Shown: one piece after another, positions 49,488-58,247 of the stretch
Layout: each line of letters starts with the position of its first letter
Position numbering within the stretch: the first letter of the stretch is position 1
Origin: Mycolicibacillus trivialis
GTDB taxonomy: Bacteria > Actinomycetota > Actinomycetes > Mycobacteriales > Mycobacteriaceae
Reading direction: 5' to 3'
Assembly: GCF_002102395.1 (NCBI RefSeq)
Contig: NZ_LQPZ01000030.1
Span: forward strand, 23,917 to 87,916
Length of the DNA: 64,000 nucleotides
Made by a program: the position numbers and the translations under genes
The notes under the pieces: model-generated
What the model saw: the letters and a program-made list of their open reading frames with translations, nothing else
Told to the model about the DNA's origin: nothing
The model's database searches: none

Positions 49488-50662
49488 GTCCCAACCCATC
49501 CCGGCAGCCACCGCGTCTGGACGCCGCCGCGTTGCTCTCCGACACCGCCAACCGGGTCGTGGTGTGTACCGGCGCGGGCGGGGTCGGCAAGACCACCACG
49601 GCCGCGGCGATGGCGCTGCGGGCCGCCGAGTACGGGCGCACCGTCGTGGTGTTGACCATCGACCCGGCGCGGCGGCTGGCGCAGTCGCTGGGCATCGACG
49701 AGCTCGGCAACACCCCGCAGCGGGTGCCGTTGCCCGACGACGTACCGGGCGAACTGCACGCGATGATGCTGGACATGCGTCGCACCTTCGACGAGATGGT
49801 GCTGCAGTACTCCGGCCCCGATCGCGCCCAGCAGATCCTGGACAACACCTTCTACCAGACGGTGGCCACCTCCCTCGCCGGCACGCAGGAGTACATGGCG
49901 ATGGAGAAGCTGGGCCAACTGCTGGCCGAGGACCGCTGGGACCTGGTGGTCGTCGACACCCCGCCGTCGCGCAACGCGCTGGACTTCCTCGACGCGCCGA
50001 AGCGGCTGGGCACCTTCATGGACAGCCGGCTGTGGAAGCTGCTGCTGGGCCCGGGGCGCGGGATCGGCAAGCTGGTGACCGGCATGGTCGGGCTGGCGAT
50101 GAAGGGCATGTCGACGATCCTGGGGTCGCAGATGCTCTCCGACGCCGCCACCTTCGTGCAGTCGCTGGATGCGACGTTCGGCGGCTTCCGGGAGAAGGCC
50201 GACCGCACCTACGAGCTGCTGAAGCGGCGCGGCACCCAGTTCGTGGTGGTCTCCGCGCCCGAGCCCGACGCGCTGCGCGAGGCGGCGTTCTTCGTGGACC
50301 GGCTGTCCAACGAGAAGATGCCGCTGGCCGGGCTGATCGCCAACCGCACCAACCCGATGCTGTGTTCGCTGCCCGCCGAGCGCGCAGTGGACGCGGTGGC
50401 GACGCTGACCGAACAGCCCGAGTCGTCCCGGACACCCGGCGACGACCTGGCGACCGCGGTGCTGCAGATCCACGCCAACCGGGCGCAGACCTCCAAGCGG
50501 GAGTTGCGACTGCTGTCCCGGTTCACCGGCGCCCACCCCCAGGTCGCGATCGTGGGGGTGCCGTCGTTGCCGTTCGACGTCTCCGATCTGGAGGCGTTGC
50601 GGGCGATCGCCGACCAGCTGACCGGCGCGGGCGACGAAGCGGAGAGCGCAGCGAACCGCTGA
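49484..50662 (+). CDS. bagB: Get3/ArsA-like ATPase, second of a pair (Rv3680 family)
   Basis: A 392-aa partner of the preceding ATPase, with ATGA overlap. Its P-loop is GAGGVGKTT, so the signature lysine is replaced by alanine, while [13 protein letters not shown] (A-loop) and [14 protein letters not shown] (switch II) are intact. A helical insert with Met and Gly-rich sequence ([17 protein letters not shown]) could form the client-binding groove. The last codons (DEAESAANR) lie in the first copy of a 46-bp direct repeat. Confidence 0.88.
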   Translation: MSPNPSRQPPRLDAAALLSDTANRVVVCTGAGGVGKTTTAAAMALRAAEYGRTVVVLTIDPARRLAQSLGIDELGNTPQRVPLPDDVPGELHAMMLDMRRTFDEMVLQYSGPDRAQQILDNTFYQTVATSLAGTQEYMAMEKLGQLLAEDRWDLVVVDTPPSRNALDFLDAPKRLGTFMDSRLWKLLLGPGRGIGKLVTGMVGLAMKGMSTILGSQMLSDAATFVQSLDATFGGFREKADRTYELLKRRGTQFVVVSAPEPDALREAAFFVDRLSNEKMPLAGLIANRTNPMLCSLPAERAVDAVATLTEQPESSRTPGDDLATAVLQIHANRAQTSKRELRLLSRFTGAHPQVAIVGVPSLPFDVSDLEALRAIADQLTGAGDEAESAANR

Positions 50663-50728
50663 GACAGCCGCGCATCAAACCCGCGGGCGACGAGGCGGGG
50701 AGCGCAGCGAACCGCGGAGGCAGCCGCG
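50627..50728. repeat. 46-bp direct repeat spanning the bagB stop
   Basis: Two copies of 46 bp, 50627-50672 and 50683-50728, differ at only four positions and are separated by 10 bp. Copy 1 encodes the end of BagB and its stop; copy 2 is noncoding. Both contain GAGCGCAGCGAACCGC. Confidence 0.85.
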
Positions 50729-50765
50729 GCGCCCACCCCGGCTGAGGGGTCACTGAGGCGCCATC

Positions 50766-50822
50766 AGGAAAAAGCCGACGGCCCGGGACGCCTGGTGGCG
50801 CCGCGGGCCGTCGCGGGTGACG
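50766..50822 (-). terminator. intrinsic terminator of whiB4
   Basis: On the minus strand GACGGCCCG (50822-50814) pairs with CGGGCCGTC (50785-50777) with an inner GGCGCC/GGACGCC hairpin, and is followed by GGCTTTTTCC. It begins 2 nt after the whiB4 stop and faces the convergent bagB. Confidence 0.75.
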
Positions 50823-50824
50823 AG

Positions 50825-51178
50825 TTAGCCAGCGCTGCGGCGCTTGCGCTGCGCAGCGAAGAAATCCGCCCATGAAGTGACCTCGGGGTGCTGCTTGAGC
50901 AGGGCCCGGCGCTGCCGCTCGGTCAGACCGCCCCACACCCCGAACTCCACCCGGTTGTCCAAGGCGTCGGCGGCGCACTCGAGCACGACCGGACAGTGTC
51001 GACAGATGACCGCGGCTTTGCGCTGGGCGGCGCCGCGCACGAAGAGTTCATCGGGATCGACGGTGCGGCAGGCGGCCTTGGCCACCCAGGTCAGCCGATC
51101 CTCGGCGGCCGCGCCCTGAACCGCGGAATGCGCCGATGGTGTATTCGTCCTGCGTGCCCCCGACCGAGTAACCGACAC
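50825..51178 (-). CDS. whiB4: WhiB-family iron-sulfur redox regulator WhiB4
   Basis: A 117-aa WhiB protein. Four cysteines that hold a 4Fe-4S cluster are in KAACRTVD, ICRHCPV and LECAADAL. The turn GVWGGLTERQRR and a basic C-terminus (FAAQRKRR) for DNA contact are present. GTG 51178 is preferred to ATG 51184: AAGGGG lies 6 nt before it, and the N-terminus VSVTRSGARRTN then aligns residue by residue with M. tuberculosis WhiB4. WhiB4 represses antioxidant genes and modulates redox balance. The sequence KQHPEVTSWADF is the conserved tail. Confidence 0.93.
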   Translation of the reverse strand: MSVTRSGARRTNTPSAHSAVQGAAAEDRLTWVAKAACRTVDPDELFVRGAAQRKAAVICRHCPVVLECAADALDNRVEFGVWGGLTERQRRALLKQHPEVTSWADFFAAQRKRRSAG

Positions 51179-51528
51179 CTGCATCCCCTTCGTTCCGGCC
51201 GTCGCGACGACGGCTGCACTCCTCGGTGCAGATCTCCCGATCGCACCCACCGGGTCCGATCAGATCGATGAGACCTACGCCACATTGTGCTGTTCAGTGT
51301 TATCTGAATCGCACTGTGGTTCCAAGTTAGGTGGTCAGGTCGCGTTTACGCAACAGTTAGATACCGGATTTTTGGGACAACCGTGCAGTCTGAGCCTTCC
51401 GGCCCCTACGGTGGGAGGTTTTCCGACGCCACGCGACCCGAGCGGTGCGACACGTTTCGGCAGGAGAAAACGGTCGACATGAGACCGGTCCTGCGGTCAC
51501 TCGTGGTGACGCCGCTAGTCTAGTACCC
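51179..51528. other. 350-bp divergent region between whiB4 and ponA2
   Basis: Contains the whiB4 leader and both promoters and no recognisable gene. The part at 51280-51345 is less GC-rich than its surroundings and has the imperfect inverted pair CCACATTGTGC (51280-51290) and GCACTGTGG (51311-51319), a candidate regulator site. A TAGTCT box for ponA2 is at its right end. Confidence 0.5.
51516..51521 (+). promoter_or_regulatory. -10 box of a probable leaderless ponA2 promoter
   Basis: TAGTCT ends 7 nt before ATG 51529. Confidence 0.5.
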
Positions 51529-53949
51529 ATGTCCGAGACCCCACCAGCCGGTGTCACGGTAGCCAAACTCATCGGCTGCTGCATGCTCGCCGGCACGATC
51601 GTCGCGGCGCTGCTCTTCCCGGTGGTGGGCGGATTCGGGCTGCTGTCCAACCGTGCCTCCGACGTCGCCGCCAACGGCTCCGCCCAGCTGCTCGAGGGCG
51701 ACGTGCCCGCGGTGTCGACGATGCTGGACGCTGACGGCAACGTGATCGCCTGGCTGTACTCGCAGCGCCGCTTCGAGGTGCCCAGCGACAAGATCGCCAA
51801 CACCATGAAGCTGGCAATCGTTTCGATCGAGGACCGACGGTTTGCCGAACACAACGGGGTGGACTGGAAGGGGACGTTGACCGGGCTGGCCGGCTACGCC
51901 TCCGGCGATCTGGACACCCGCGGCGGATCGACCATCGAGCAGCAGTATGTGAAGAACTATCAGCTGCTGGTGCTGGCCCAGACCGACGCCGAGAAGCGTG
52001 CCGCGGTGGAGACCACCCCCGCGCGCAAGCTACGTGAAATCCGGATGGCGCTCACCCTGGACAAGACGTTCACCAAGTCGGCGATCCTCACCCGGTATCT
52101 GAACCTGGTGTCGTTCGGCAACAACGCGTTCGGTGTGCAGGATGCCGCCCAGACCTACTTCGGTGTGGACGCGGCCGACCTGAACTGGCAGCAGGCCGCC
52201 CTGCTGGCCGGGCTCGTGCAGTCCACCAGTTCGCTGAACCCCTACACCAACCCCGAGGGCGCGCTGGCGCGCCGCAACGTCGTGCTGGACACGATGATCG
52301 AGAACGGGGCGGCCGACGCCGAGGTTCTGCGGGCCGCGAAGGCCGAGCCGCTGGGTATCCTGCCGCAGCCCAACGAGCTGCCGCGCGGCTGCATCGCCGC
52401 AGGCGACCGGGCGTTCTTCTGCGACTACGTGCAGGAGTACCTGACCCGCGCCGGGATCAGCGCCGAGAAGGTGGCCCGCGGCGGCTATCAGATCCACACC
52501 ACGCTGGACCCGAAGGTTCAGGACACGGTGAAAAGCTCGATCACCCAGTTCGCCAGCCCGGACCTGGCCGGAGTGGCCAGCGTGATGAGCGTGATCAAGC
52601 CCGGCAAGGAGTCCCACCCGGTGCTGGCGATGGCCAGCAACCGCACCTATGGGCTGAACTCCGATGCCGGCGAGACCATGCGTCCGCAACCGTTCTCCCT
52701 GGTCGGCGACGGTGCCGGCTCGGTGTTCAAGATCTTCACCACCGCCGCCGCCCTCGACATGGGGCTGGGCATCAACGCCGAACTCGACGTGCCCTACCGG
52801 TTCGACGCCAAGGGACTCGGCAGCGGTGGGGCGAAGGGCTGCCCGGCGGCGACCTGGTGTGTGGTCAACGTGGCGCCGTACCGCTCGCCGATGACGGTGA
52901 CCGACGCGCTGGCAACCTCCCCCAACACCGCGTTCGCCAAACTGATCTCGCAGGTCGGCGTCGCGCGCACGGTGGACATGGCGGTGCGGCTGGGCCTGCG
53001 CTCCTACGCCGACGCCGGCACCGCACGCGCCTACGACCCGACCAGCAACGAAAGTCTGGCCGACTTCGTCAAGCGGCAGAACCTCGGTTCGTTCACGCTC
53101 GGCCCGATCCAGGTCAACGCGCTCGAACTGTCCAATGTGGCCGCGACCCTGGCCTCCGGCGGGGTGTGGTGCCCGCCGAACCCGATCGACAAGGTGATCG
53201 ACCGGGACGGCAACGAGGTCCCGGTCACCTCCGAGCCGTGCGAGGAGGCTGTGCCCGAGGGGTTGGCCAACACGCTGGCCAACGCGATGGGCGAGGACGC
53301 CCACGGCGGGGGAACGGCCGCCGGCTCGGCCGGTTCGGTGGGCTGGGACCTGCCGGTGTCGGGTAAGACCGGGACCACCGAAGCGCACCGTTCGGCCGGG
53401 TTCGTCGGCTTCACCAACCAGTACGCGGCGGCCAACTACATCTTCGACGACTCCAGCACCCCCACCGACCTGTGCTCGTTCCCGCTGCGGCACTGCGGCG
53501 ACGGCGACCTCTACGGCGGCAACGAGCCGTCGCGCACCTGGTTCACCGCGATGAAGCCGGTCGCGAACGACTTCGGTGAAGTGCACATGCCACCCACCGA
53601 CCCCCGCTACGTCGAGGGTGCGCCGGGCTCACAGGTACCCAACGTCAACGGCCTGGACGAGGACATGGCCCGCAAACGCATCAAGGACGCCGGGTTCCAG
53701 GTGGCCGACGGAGCGACCGCGGTCAACAGCAGCGCCAAGTACGGTACCGTGGTGGGCACCTCACCGGCCGGGCAGACCCTGCCGGGCTCGATCATCACCA
53801 TCCAGATCAGCAACGGGGTGCCGCCGGCTCCCCCGCCGCCGCCGGCGGGCGCGCCACCACCACCGGGCGGGCCACCGCCGGCGACGACGGTGGTCGAGAT
53901 CCCCGGCCTGCCGCCGATCACCATCCCGGTCGCGCCGCCACCGCCGTGA
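51529..53949 (+). CDS. ponA2: bifunctional class A penicillin-binding protein PonA2
   Basis: An 806-aa transglycosylase/transpeptidase for peptidoglycan synthesis. An N-terminal helix (LIGCCMLAGTIVAALLFPVVGGFG) precedes the GT51 domain with catalytic Glu at about 100 in VSIEDRRFAEHNGVD. Transpeptidase motifs are SxxK in GSVFKIF (Ser about 398), SxN in ATSPNTAF (about 464) and KTG in SGKTGTTEAH (about 613). One PASTA domain (VPNVNGLDEDMARKRIKDAG, about 700-765) and a proline-rich tail follow. ATG 51529 has a TAGTCT box 7 nt upstream; the frame is open further upstream. In M. tuberculosis it serves stress survival. Confidence 0.95.
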   Translation: MSETPPAGVTVAKLIGCCMLAGTIVAALLFPVVGGFGLLSNRASDVAANGSAQLLEGDVPAVSTMLDADGNVIAWLYSQRRFEVPSDKIANTMKLAIVSIEDRRFAEHNGVDWKGTLTGLAGYASGDLDTRGGSTIEQQYVKNYQLLVLAQTDAEKRAAVETTPARKLREIRMALTLDKTFTKSAILTRYLNLVSFGNNAFGVQDAAQTYFGVDAADLNWQQAALLAGLVQSTSSLNPYTNPEGALARRNVVLDTMIENGAADAEVLRAAKAEPLGILPQPNELPRGCIAAGDRAFFCDYVQEYLTRAGISAEKVARGGYQIHTTLDPKVQDTVKSSITQFASPDLAGVASVMSVIKPGKESHPVLAMASNRTYGLNSDAGETMRPQPFSLVGDGAGSVFKIFTTAAALDMGLGINAELDVPYRFDAKGLGSGGAKGCPAATWCVVNVAPYRSPMTVTDALATSPNTAFAKLISQVGVARTVDMAVRLGLRSYADAGTARAYDPTSNESLADFVKRQNLGSFTLGPIQVNALELSNVAATLASGGVWCPPNPIDKVIDRDGNEVPVTSEPCEEAVPEGLANTLANAMGEDAHGGGTAAGSAGSVGWDLPVSGKTGTTEAHRSAGFVGFTNQYAAANYIFDDSSTPTDLCSFPLRHCGDGDLYGGNEPSRTWFTAMKPVANDFGEVHMPPTDPRYVEGAPGSQVPNVNGLDEDMARKRIKDAGFQVADGATAVNSSAKYGTVVGTSPAGQTLPGSIITIQISNGVPPAPPPPPAGAPPPPGGPPPATTVVEIPGLPPITIPVAPPPP

Positions 53950-53990
53950 CCACCAGCGTGATCGGCACCTACCGAACGGATGCTGGGCAG

Positions 53991-53996
53991 TAGGCT
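53991..53996 (+). promoter_or_regulatory. -10 box of a probable leaderless promoter
   Basis: TAGGCT ends 7 nt before ATG 54004, favouring this start over the in-frame ATG at 53980. Confidence 0.5.
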
Positions 53997-54003
53997 GGCC
54001 TGC

Positions 54004-54960
54004 ATGCACGCAGCATCCGTTCTGACCCGCACCGGCGCCGCCGTCGCCGGTGCCACCCTCGCCGGGATCGGCTATGCCGCACTGATCGAACGCAACGCGT
54101 TCGTGTTACGGGAACTGACCATGCCGGTGCTGGCGCCGGGATCCTCGCCGCTGCGGGTGCTGCACATCAGCGACCTCCACATGCGGCCCGGGCAGCGCCG
54201 CAAGCAGGCGTGGGTCCGCGAGTTGGCCGGGCTGGAACCGGATCTGGTGGTCAACACCGGCGACAACCTGGCCCACCCCAAGGCGGTGCCCGCCGTCGTG
54301 CAGGCCCTCGGCGATCTGCTGTCGGTGCCCGGCGTGTTCGTGTTCGGCTCCAACGACTACTTCGGGCCGACGATGAAGAATCCGGCGCTGTATCTGGCTA
54401 AGCCGGGGCACCGCGTGTACGGCGAGCCGCTGCCGTGGCAGGACTTGCGGGCGGCGTTCACCGAGCGCGGCTGGCTCGACCTGACCCACACCCGCCGCGA
54501 ACTGGACGCCGGCGGTCTGCGGATCGCCGCTGCCGGCGTCGACGACCCGCACATCGACCGGGACCGCTATGAAACCGTCGCCGGCCCCGCCGGAGCGGCC
54601 GCGGACCTGCGGCTGGGCTTGACCCATTCGCCGGAGCCGCGGGTGCTCGACCGGTTCGCCGCCGACGGCTACGACCTGGTGATGGCCGGCCACACCCACG
54701 GCGGGCAACTGTGCCTGCCGTTCTACGGCGCATTGGTGACCAACTGCGGCCTGGACCGCTCCCGTGCCAAGGGTGCGTCGCGGTGGGGCGGAACCATGCA
54801 ACTGCACGTGTCGGCCGGGCTGGGCACCTCGCCGTACGCGCCGGTGCGGTTCTGCTGCCGCCCCGAGGCGACGCTGTTGACGCTGATCGCCGCCCCCACC
54901 GGTGACGCCGACGCGGTGACCACCCGCGGCCGGTCGCAGCCCACCGTCTCGGCGCGGTGA
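54004..54960 (+). CDS. metallophosphoesterase (Rv3683 family)
   Basis: A 318-aa calcineurin-like phosphoesterase. Metal motifs in order are [10 protein letters not shown] (DxH), VNTGDNL (GDN), FGSNDYFGP (variant of GNHD, with Ser for the usual Gly-Asn-His pattern) and [12 protein letters not shown] (GHxH). The N-terminus has a hydrophobic anchor ([17 protein letters not shown]), so the catalytic domain is membrane-associated, similar to YaeI/YkuE-type enzymes that may act on lipids. It overlaps cds1 by 4 bp (GTGA) and is co-transcribed with it. Confidence 0.88.
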   Translation: MHAASVLTRTGAAVAGATLAGIGYAALIERNAFVLRELTMPVLAPGSSPLRVLHISDLHMRPGQRRKQAWVRELAGLEPDLVVNTGDNLAHPKAVPAVVQALGDLLSVPGVFVFGSNDYFGPTMKNPALYLAKPGHRVYGEPLPWQDLRAAFTERGWLDLTHTRRELDAGGLRIAAAGVDDPHIDRDRYETVAGPAGAAADLRLGLTHSPEPRVLDRFAADGYDLVMAGHTHGGQLCLPFYGALVTNCGLDRSRAKGASRWGGTMQLHVSAGLGTSPYAPVRFCCRPEATLLTLIAAPTGDADAVTTRGRSQPTVSAR

Positions 54961-56063
54961 TCCCGCCGACCCGGTCGGCGACCCACCCCTGCTCGCGCGC
55001 CTGGGTGGACAACGCGATCCGGTTGATCGAGGCCGACACCCGCCGCAGCGCAGACACCCACCTGTTGCGCTATCCGCTGCCGTCGGCGTGGGCCCGTGAC
55101 GCGGATGTGGCGCTCTACCTCAAGGACGAGACCACCCATATCACCGGCAGCCTCAAGCACCGGCTGGCCCGGTCGCTGTTCCTCTACGCGCTGTGCAATG
55201 GGCTGATCGACGAGGGCACCACGGTGGTGGAGGCGTCGTCGGGCTCCACGGCGATCTCGGAGGCCTACTTCGCCAAGCTGCTGGGCCTGCCGTTCGTGGC
55301 GGTGATGACCGAGTCCACCAGCGCTTCGAAGGTGGCGCTGATCGAGGCGCAGGGCGGCCGTTGTCACTTCGTGCAGGAGTCCGGGCAGGTCTACGCCGAG
55401 GCGGAACGCATCGCGGCCGAGACCGGCGGGCACTACCTGGATCAGTTCACCAACGCCGAGCGCGCCACCGACTGGCGCGGCAACAACAACATCGCCGAGT
55501 CGATCTTCCAGCAACTGGGTGAGGAGACGCATCCGGTGCCGGAGTGGATCGTCGTCGGCGCCGGCACCGGGGGCACCAGCGCGACGATCGGGCGCTACAT
55601 CCGCTACCGCAGGCACGCCACCAGGTTGTGCGTGGTCGACCCGGAGGACTCGGTGTTCTTCCCGGCCTACGCCGAATCCCGCTACGACATGGTCATCGAC
55701 GCGTCCTCACGCATCGAGGGGATCGGCCGGCCCCGGGTGGAGCCGTCGTTCCTGCCCGGGGTCGTCGACCGGATGATCGCGGTGCCCGACGCCGCGTCGG
55801 TGGCGGCGGCACGGCACGCCAGCCTGGCCCTGGGGCGACGGGTGGGCGCCTCTACCGGAACCAACCTGTGGGGTGCGTTCGGGCTGCTGGCCGAGATGGT
55901 GGCCGAGGGACGCGGCGGTTCGGTGGTCACCCTGCTCGCCGACGGCGGGGAACGCTACGCCGACACCTACTTCAGCGACGAATGGCTGGCTCAGCAGGGC
56001 ATCGACCCGGCACAGCCGGCGGCCACGCTCGCAGAGTTCGACCGCTCCGGGTCCTGGGTCTGA
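54957..56063 (+). CDS. cds1: PLP-dependent cysteine desulfhydrase (Rv3684 family)
   Basis: A 368-aa fold-type II PLP enzyme of the cysteine synthase group. The PLP lysine is Lys67 in [10 protein letters not shown], the substrate loop is [13 protein letters not shown], and the phosphate-binding loop is [14 protein letters not shown]. The M. tuberculosis homologue Cds1 (Rv3684) was reported to degrade cysteine and release hydrogen sulfide, supporting respiration and redox balance. GTG 54957 overlaps the upstream stop. Its last 73 bp overlap the antisense small ORF at 55991-56164. Confidence 0.88.
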   Translation: MIPPTRSATHPCSRAWVDNAIRLIEADTRRSADTHLLRYPLPSAWARDADVALYLKDETTHITGSLKHRLARSLFLYALCNGLIDEGTTVVEASSGSTAISEAYFAKLLGLPFVAVMTESTSASKVALIEAQGGRCHFVQESGQVYAEAERIAAETGGHYLDQFTNAERATDWRGNNNIAESIFQQLGEETHPVPEWIVVGAGTGGTSATIGRYIRYRRHATRLCVVDPEDSVFFPAYAESRYDMVIDASSRIEGIGRPRVEPSFLPGVVDRMIAVPDAASVAAARHASLALGRRVGASTGTNLWGAFGLLAEMVAEGRGGSVVTLLADGGERYADTYFSDEWLAQQGIDPAQPAATLAEFDRSGSWV

Positions 56064-56164
56064 ACGTCGGCCTCGACGGGCTCGTCACGCTCGCCGGTCA
56101 TCGCCAGCCAGACCGCGGCCAGCCCGAAGAATCCGGCGTAGATGGCACCACCAAGCAGGGTCAT
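55991..56164 (-). CDS. small membrane protein, overlapping the cds1 3' end
   Basis: A 57-aa candidate. The ATG at 56162-56164 has AAGGAG about 11 nt upstream and starts [22 protein letters not shown], a clear membrane helix, then an acidic tail ([18 protein letters not shown]). The last 24 codons are antisense to cds1. The helix and ribosome site speak for a real gene, the antisense overlap and low-complexity tail against. An ATG further upstream (56200) is less likely. Function unknown. Confidence 0.55.
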   Translation of the reverse strand: MTLLGGAIYAGFFGLAAVWLAMTGERDEPVEADVQTQDPERSNSASVAAGCAGSMPC

Positions 56165-56347
56165 GATCGCGGTACTCCTTCCGGCCCCCGGGGTCGACAC
56201 GACGCAGTGGATACTGCGCAGTAATTAGTGTGCATAACGGCATCGGACCTCGCATCTCTTCCCGATGTGAGTTATCTCGCCACGGCCGAAAGGTGTGACG
56301 CGGTCGGCCGGATAGGCCGGGTTTGGAGGCCCGCCGGGGTGGTGCGA

Positions 56348-56353
56348 TAGGCT
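56348..56353 (+). promoter_or_regulatory. -10 box of the tRNA-Pro promoter
   Basis: TAGGCT lies 14 nt before the mature tRNA 5' end, with TTGGAG as a possible -35 box 19 nt further upstream. Confidence 0.45.
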
Positions 56354-56367
56354 GTCGTGGCTTCACA

Positions 56368-56441
56368 CGGGGTGTGGCGCAGCTTGGTAGCGTGCTTCGT
56401 TCGGGACGAAGAGGTCGTGGGTTCGAATCCCGCCACCCCGA
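56368..56441 (+). tRNA. tRNA-Pro (anticodon CGG)
   Basis: A 74-nt cloverleaf. The acceptor stem is CGGGGTG with CACCCCG, the D arm has GGCGCAGCTTGGTAGC, the T arm GTGGGTTCGAATCCCGC. The anticodon stem CTTCG/CGAAG encloses TTCGGGA, so the anticodon is CGG and reads CCG. CCA is not encoded. An accessory islet begins just downstream. Confidence 0.95.
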
Positions 56442-56684
56442 CTCAGGTTGTTGCAGGCAGAAGGTTCCGGCCGTCGACCCGATCGGGGTCTTTTTCCGTT
56501 CTGGTCCACAGCAGAACTCAGGACTTCCCGCGACTCGGGCCGAGAGTGACCGACGTCTGCGCCAGATCATCGCGAACGGCATCCCGCCGGCCGGTCCTCC
56601 CCCGCAACCCGCTACGTCCGGGTCGCGTAGGTTCTTGGAGAATCAGATCCACGAACTCCACGCACCATAAAAACGAAAGTCATC

Positions 56685-56942
56685 ATGCCCGAGGATCAGA
56701 GCACAGACGTTCCGCCCAAACACCTCTCCATCGATCCGCGCAGCACCTTCTACGACGAGGAGACACTCCGCCGCGGCGTGGGCATCCTCTTGAACGGTGC
56801 CGAGAAAATCAATGTGCACGAATACAACGTGGACGAGGGCTGGGTTCGGGTGGAAGTCCCCACCGCCAAGGATCGGCGCGGAAATCCGATGGTCGTCAAA
56901 CTCAACGGCACGGTCGAACCCTTTTTCCGCACAGCGGACTAA
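56685..56942 (+). CDS. DUF3297 family small protein
   Basis: An 85-aa soluble protein. It reads HLSIDPRSTFYDEETLRRGV, then GAEKINVHEYNVDEGWVRV and the highly conserved end RRGNPMVVKLNGTVEPFF. I recognise this as DUF3297, a short family I know mostly from Proteobacteria. The purine stretch AAACGAAAG before the ATG is a weak ribosome site. It stands alone between tRNA-Pro and a membrane-protein gene on the other strand. Function unknown; its unusual distribution suggests transfer. Confidence 0.8.
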   Translation: MPEDQSTDVPPKHLSIDPRSTFYDEETLRRGVGILLNGAEKINVHEYNVDEGWVRVEVPTAKDRRGNPMVVKLNGTVEPFFRTAD

Positions 56943-57008
56943 CCGCAGCCTCGGTTCGGACGCCACGAGTCACGGTTGGGCAGGCCGCGCCGCGGTCGCC
57001 GCGGCCTC

Positions 57009-57689
57009 TCACCTCTCGGCGACCAGATACACCAGCAAGAGCGCGACGACAAGGTAATTGTTCACGGCATGAGCCGCAGCGGATTTCACCGCCGCAGCGA
57101 CCCCCGCGGCGTTGCGGGATGAACGGGTGGCCGGGGCCAACGGGTCACCGTCCGCAGCTTTTCGAAAGTGGTGCTGGTACACCGCGAGGAAGTAGAGCCC
57201 GCTGATGGTCAACGCCAAGCCGAACGCCAATGGAACCCCGGCGAACAGCGAATGCAGCAGCCCGAATTTGAGTTGCGTGCCGAACTTCCCGGCAACCGAA
57301 CGCCGTTCACATCCCTGACGGAACATCCACTCCTCGTACAGCGCCAGGGTCGGGATCACCAGGAGAATCCCGACCGGCAACGCAAGGGAGACGACGGCCC
57401 ACACCGGCCCGGAGAACGCCGTTTGGCCGAGTGCCACGTTGCCGCCCTGGCCGGACAGGAACTTCCACCAGGAGAAATCCAGGAGCGGAACCCGCATGAG
57501 CCAGGAGCCGACCGTGACCACCACCGCCAGGTTCAGCAGGCAGGCGGGCGCCATCCACCAGCGGACGGCTTTGAGCACGGCCACATAGTTCCGCCGCTCG
57601 GCCGGGCGCAACTGGTGGGTGCCTGTCTTCACCACGGCCGCCGCCATCAGCGAAACGACGCCGAAGGAGACGACCTGCGCGGCTGCCAC
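57009..57689 (-). CDS. CPBP-family intramembrane metalloprotease-like protein
   Basis: A 226-aa protein with about six membrane helices. Three motifs of the CPBP (Abi/Rce1-like) family can be seen: EExxxR in ALYEEWMFRQG, FxxxH in FGLLHSLFAG and HxxxN in AAHAVNNYLVV. These residues bind metal in relatives, which cleave prenylated proteins or bacteriocin-related peptides in the membrane. The start may be GTG 57689, 15 nt after the stop of the 86-aa gene, or ATG 57647. It forms a two-gene unit with that gene; the partner could be a substrate or regulator. Confidence 0.75.
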   Translation of the reverse strand: MAAAQVVSFGVVSLMAAAVVKTGTHQLRPAERRNYVAVLKAVRWWMAPACLLNLAVVVTVGSWLMRVPLLDFSWWKFLSGQGGNVALGQTAFSGPVWAVVSLALPVGILLVIPTLALYEEWMFRQGCERRSVAGKFGTQLKFGLLHSLFAGVPLAFGLALTISGLYFLAVYQHHFRKAADGDPLAPATRSSRNAAGVAAAVKSAAAHAVNNYLVVALLLVYLVAER

Positions 57690-57704
57690 GTCGAGGGGGG
57701 CGTT

Positions 57705-57965
57705 CTACTTCGGACCGCACGCCACGCCTGAGGCGAGGACCGGCGGGGCGGCAGGCGCTTCGGTCAGCGCGTCGAGGTCGATGTCGAAGGCCTCGGCGAA
57801 GCCCCGCAGCGCGGCCGTCGCCCTGAACTCGTTGCGCCGGCCGTCGGTGCCCCCGCTTCGGGAGCGCGAACCGGGGTGCCGCCCGGTCAGCGACGGCAGC
57901 ACCGCGAGCGCCACGCCCGCGGAGGTCAACGCGGTCCCCAGCGCGAAGGTGGTGGGTCGATTCAT
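57705..57965 (-). CDS. 86-aa anchored or secreted protein of unknown function
   Basis: The ATG at 57963-57965 follows GGGGAGG at good spacing. The N-terminus is a signal or anchor (TTFALGTALTSAGVALAVLPSL), followed by a basic stretch (RHPGSRSRSGG) and a helix-like segment ATAALRGFAEAFDIDLDAL. I recognise no domain. It directly precedes the CPBP-like gene and is surely co-transcribed with it. Confidence 0.7.
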   Translation of the reverse strand: MNRPTTFALGTALTSAGVALAVLPSLTGRHPGSRSRSGGTDGRRNEFRATAALRGFAEAFDIDLDALTEAPAAPPVLASGVACGPK

Positions 57966-58247
57966 GACACCTCCCCGTTCTTTCGTAGCAATATTTCAAC
58001 TGTGTCGAGCTTAAACCGTAGCGCTACGATTATGCAACGGTTAGATCAGAGCGCGGGTGGGCCTGATGCCAGCCTCGAGAGTTAATCGGGGCAGACCCGA
58101 TCAGCACGGCGGTCCCCTACGAATTCTGTCTCCTCGGTGTGGGCGATCACCCGTTCCGCGGTAAGCGCCGCGCTACCCTTGCTGGTGGCAGAGCACAGCC
58201 CCCGTTCGATGACGACACAGGCCAACAACGCTGACGGAGGAGGGCCG

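Noticed and set aside
54004..54960. Start of the phosphoesterase at ATG 53980
   Set aside because: The extra eight residues add nothing conserved and would include the TAGGCT box in the coding region; ATG 54004 fits a leaderless promoter.
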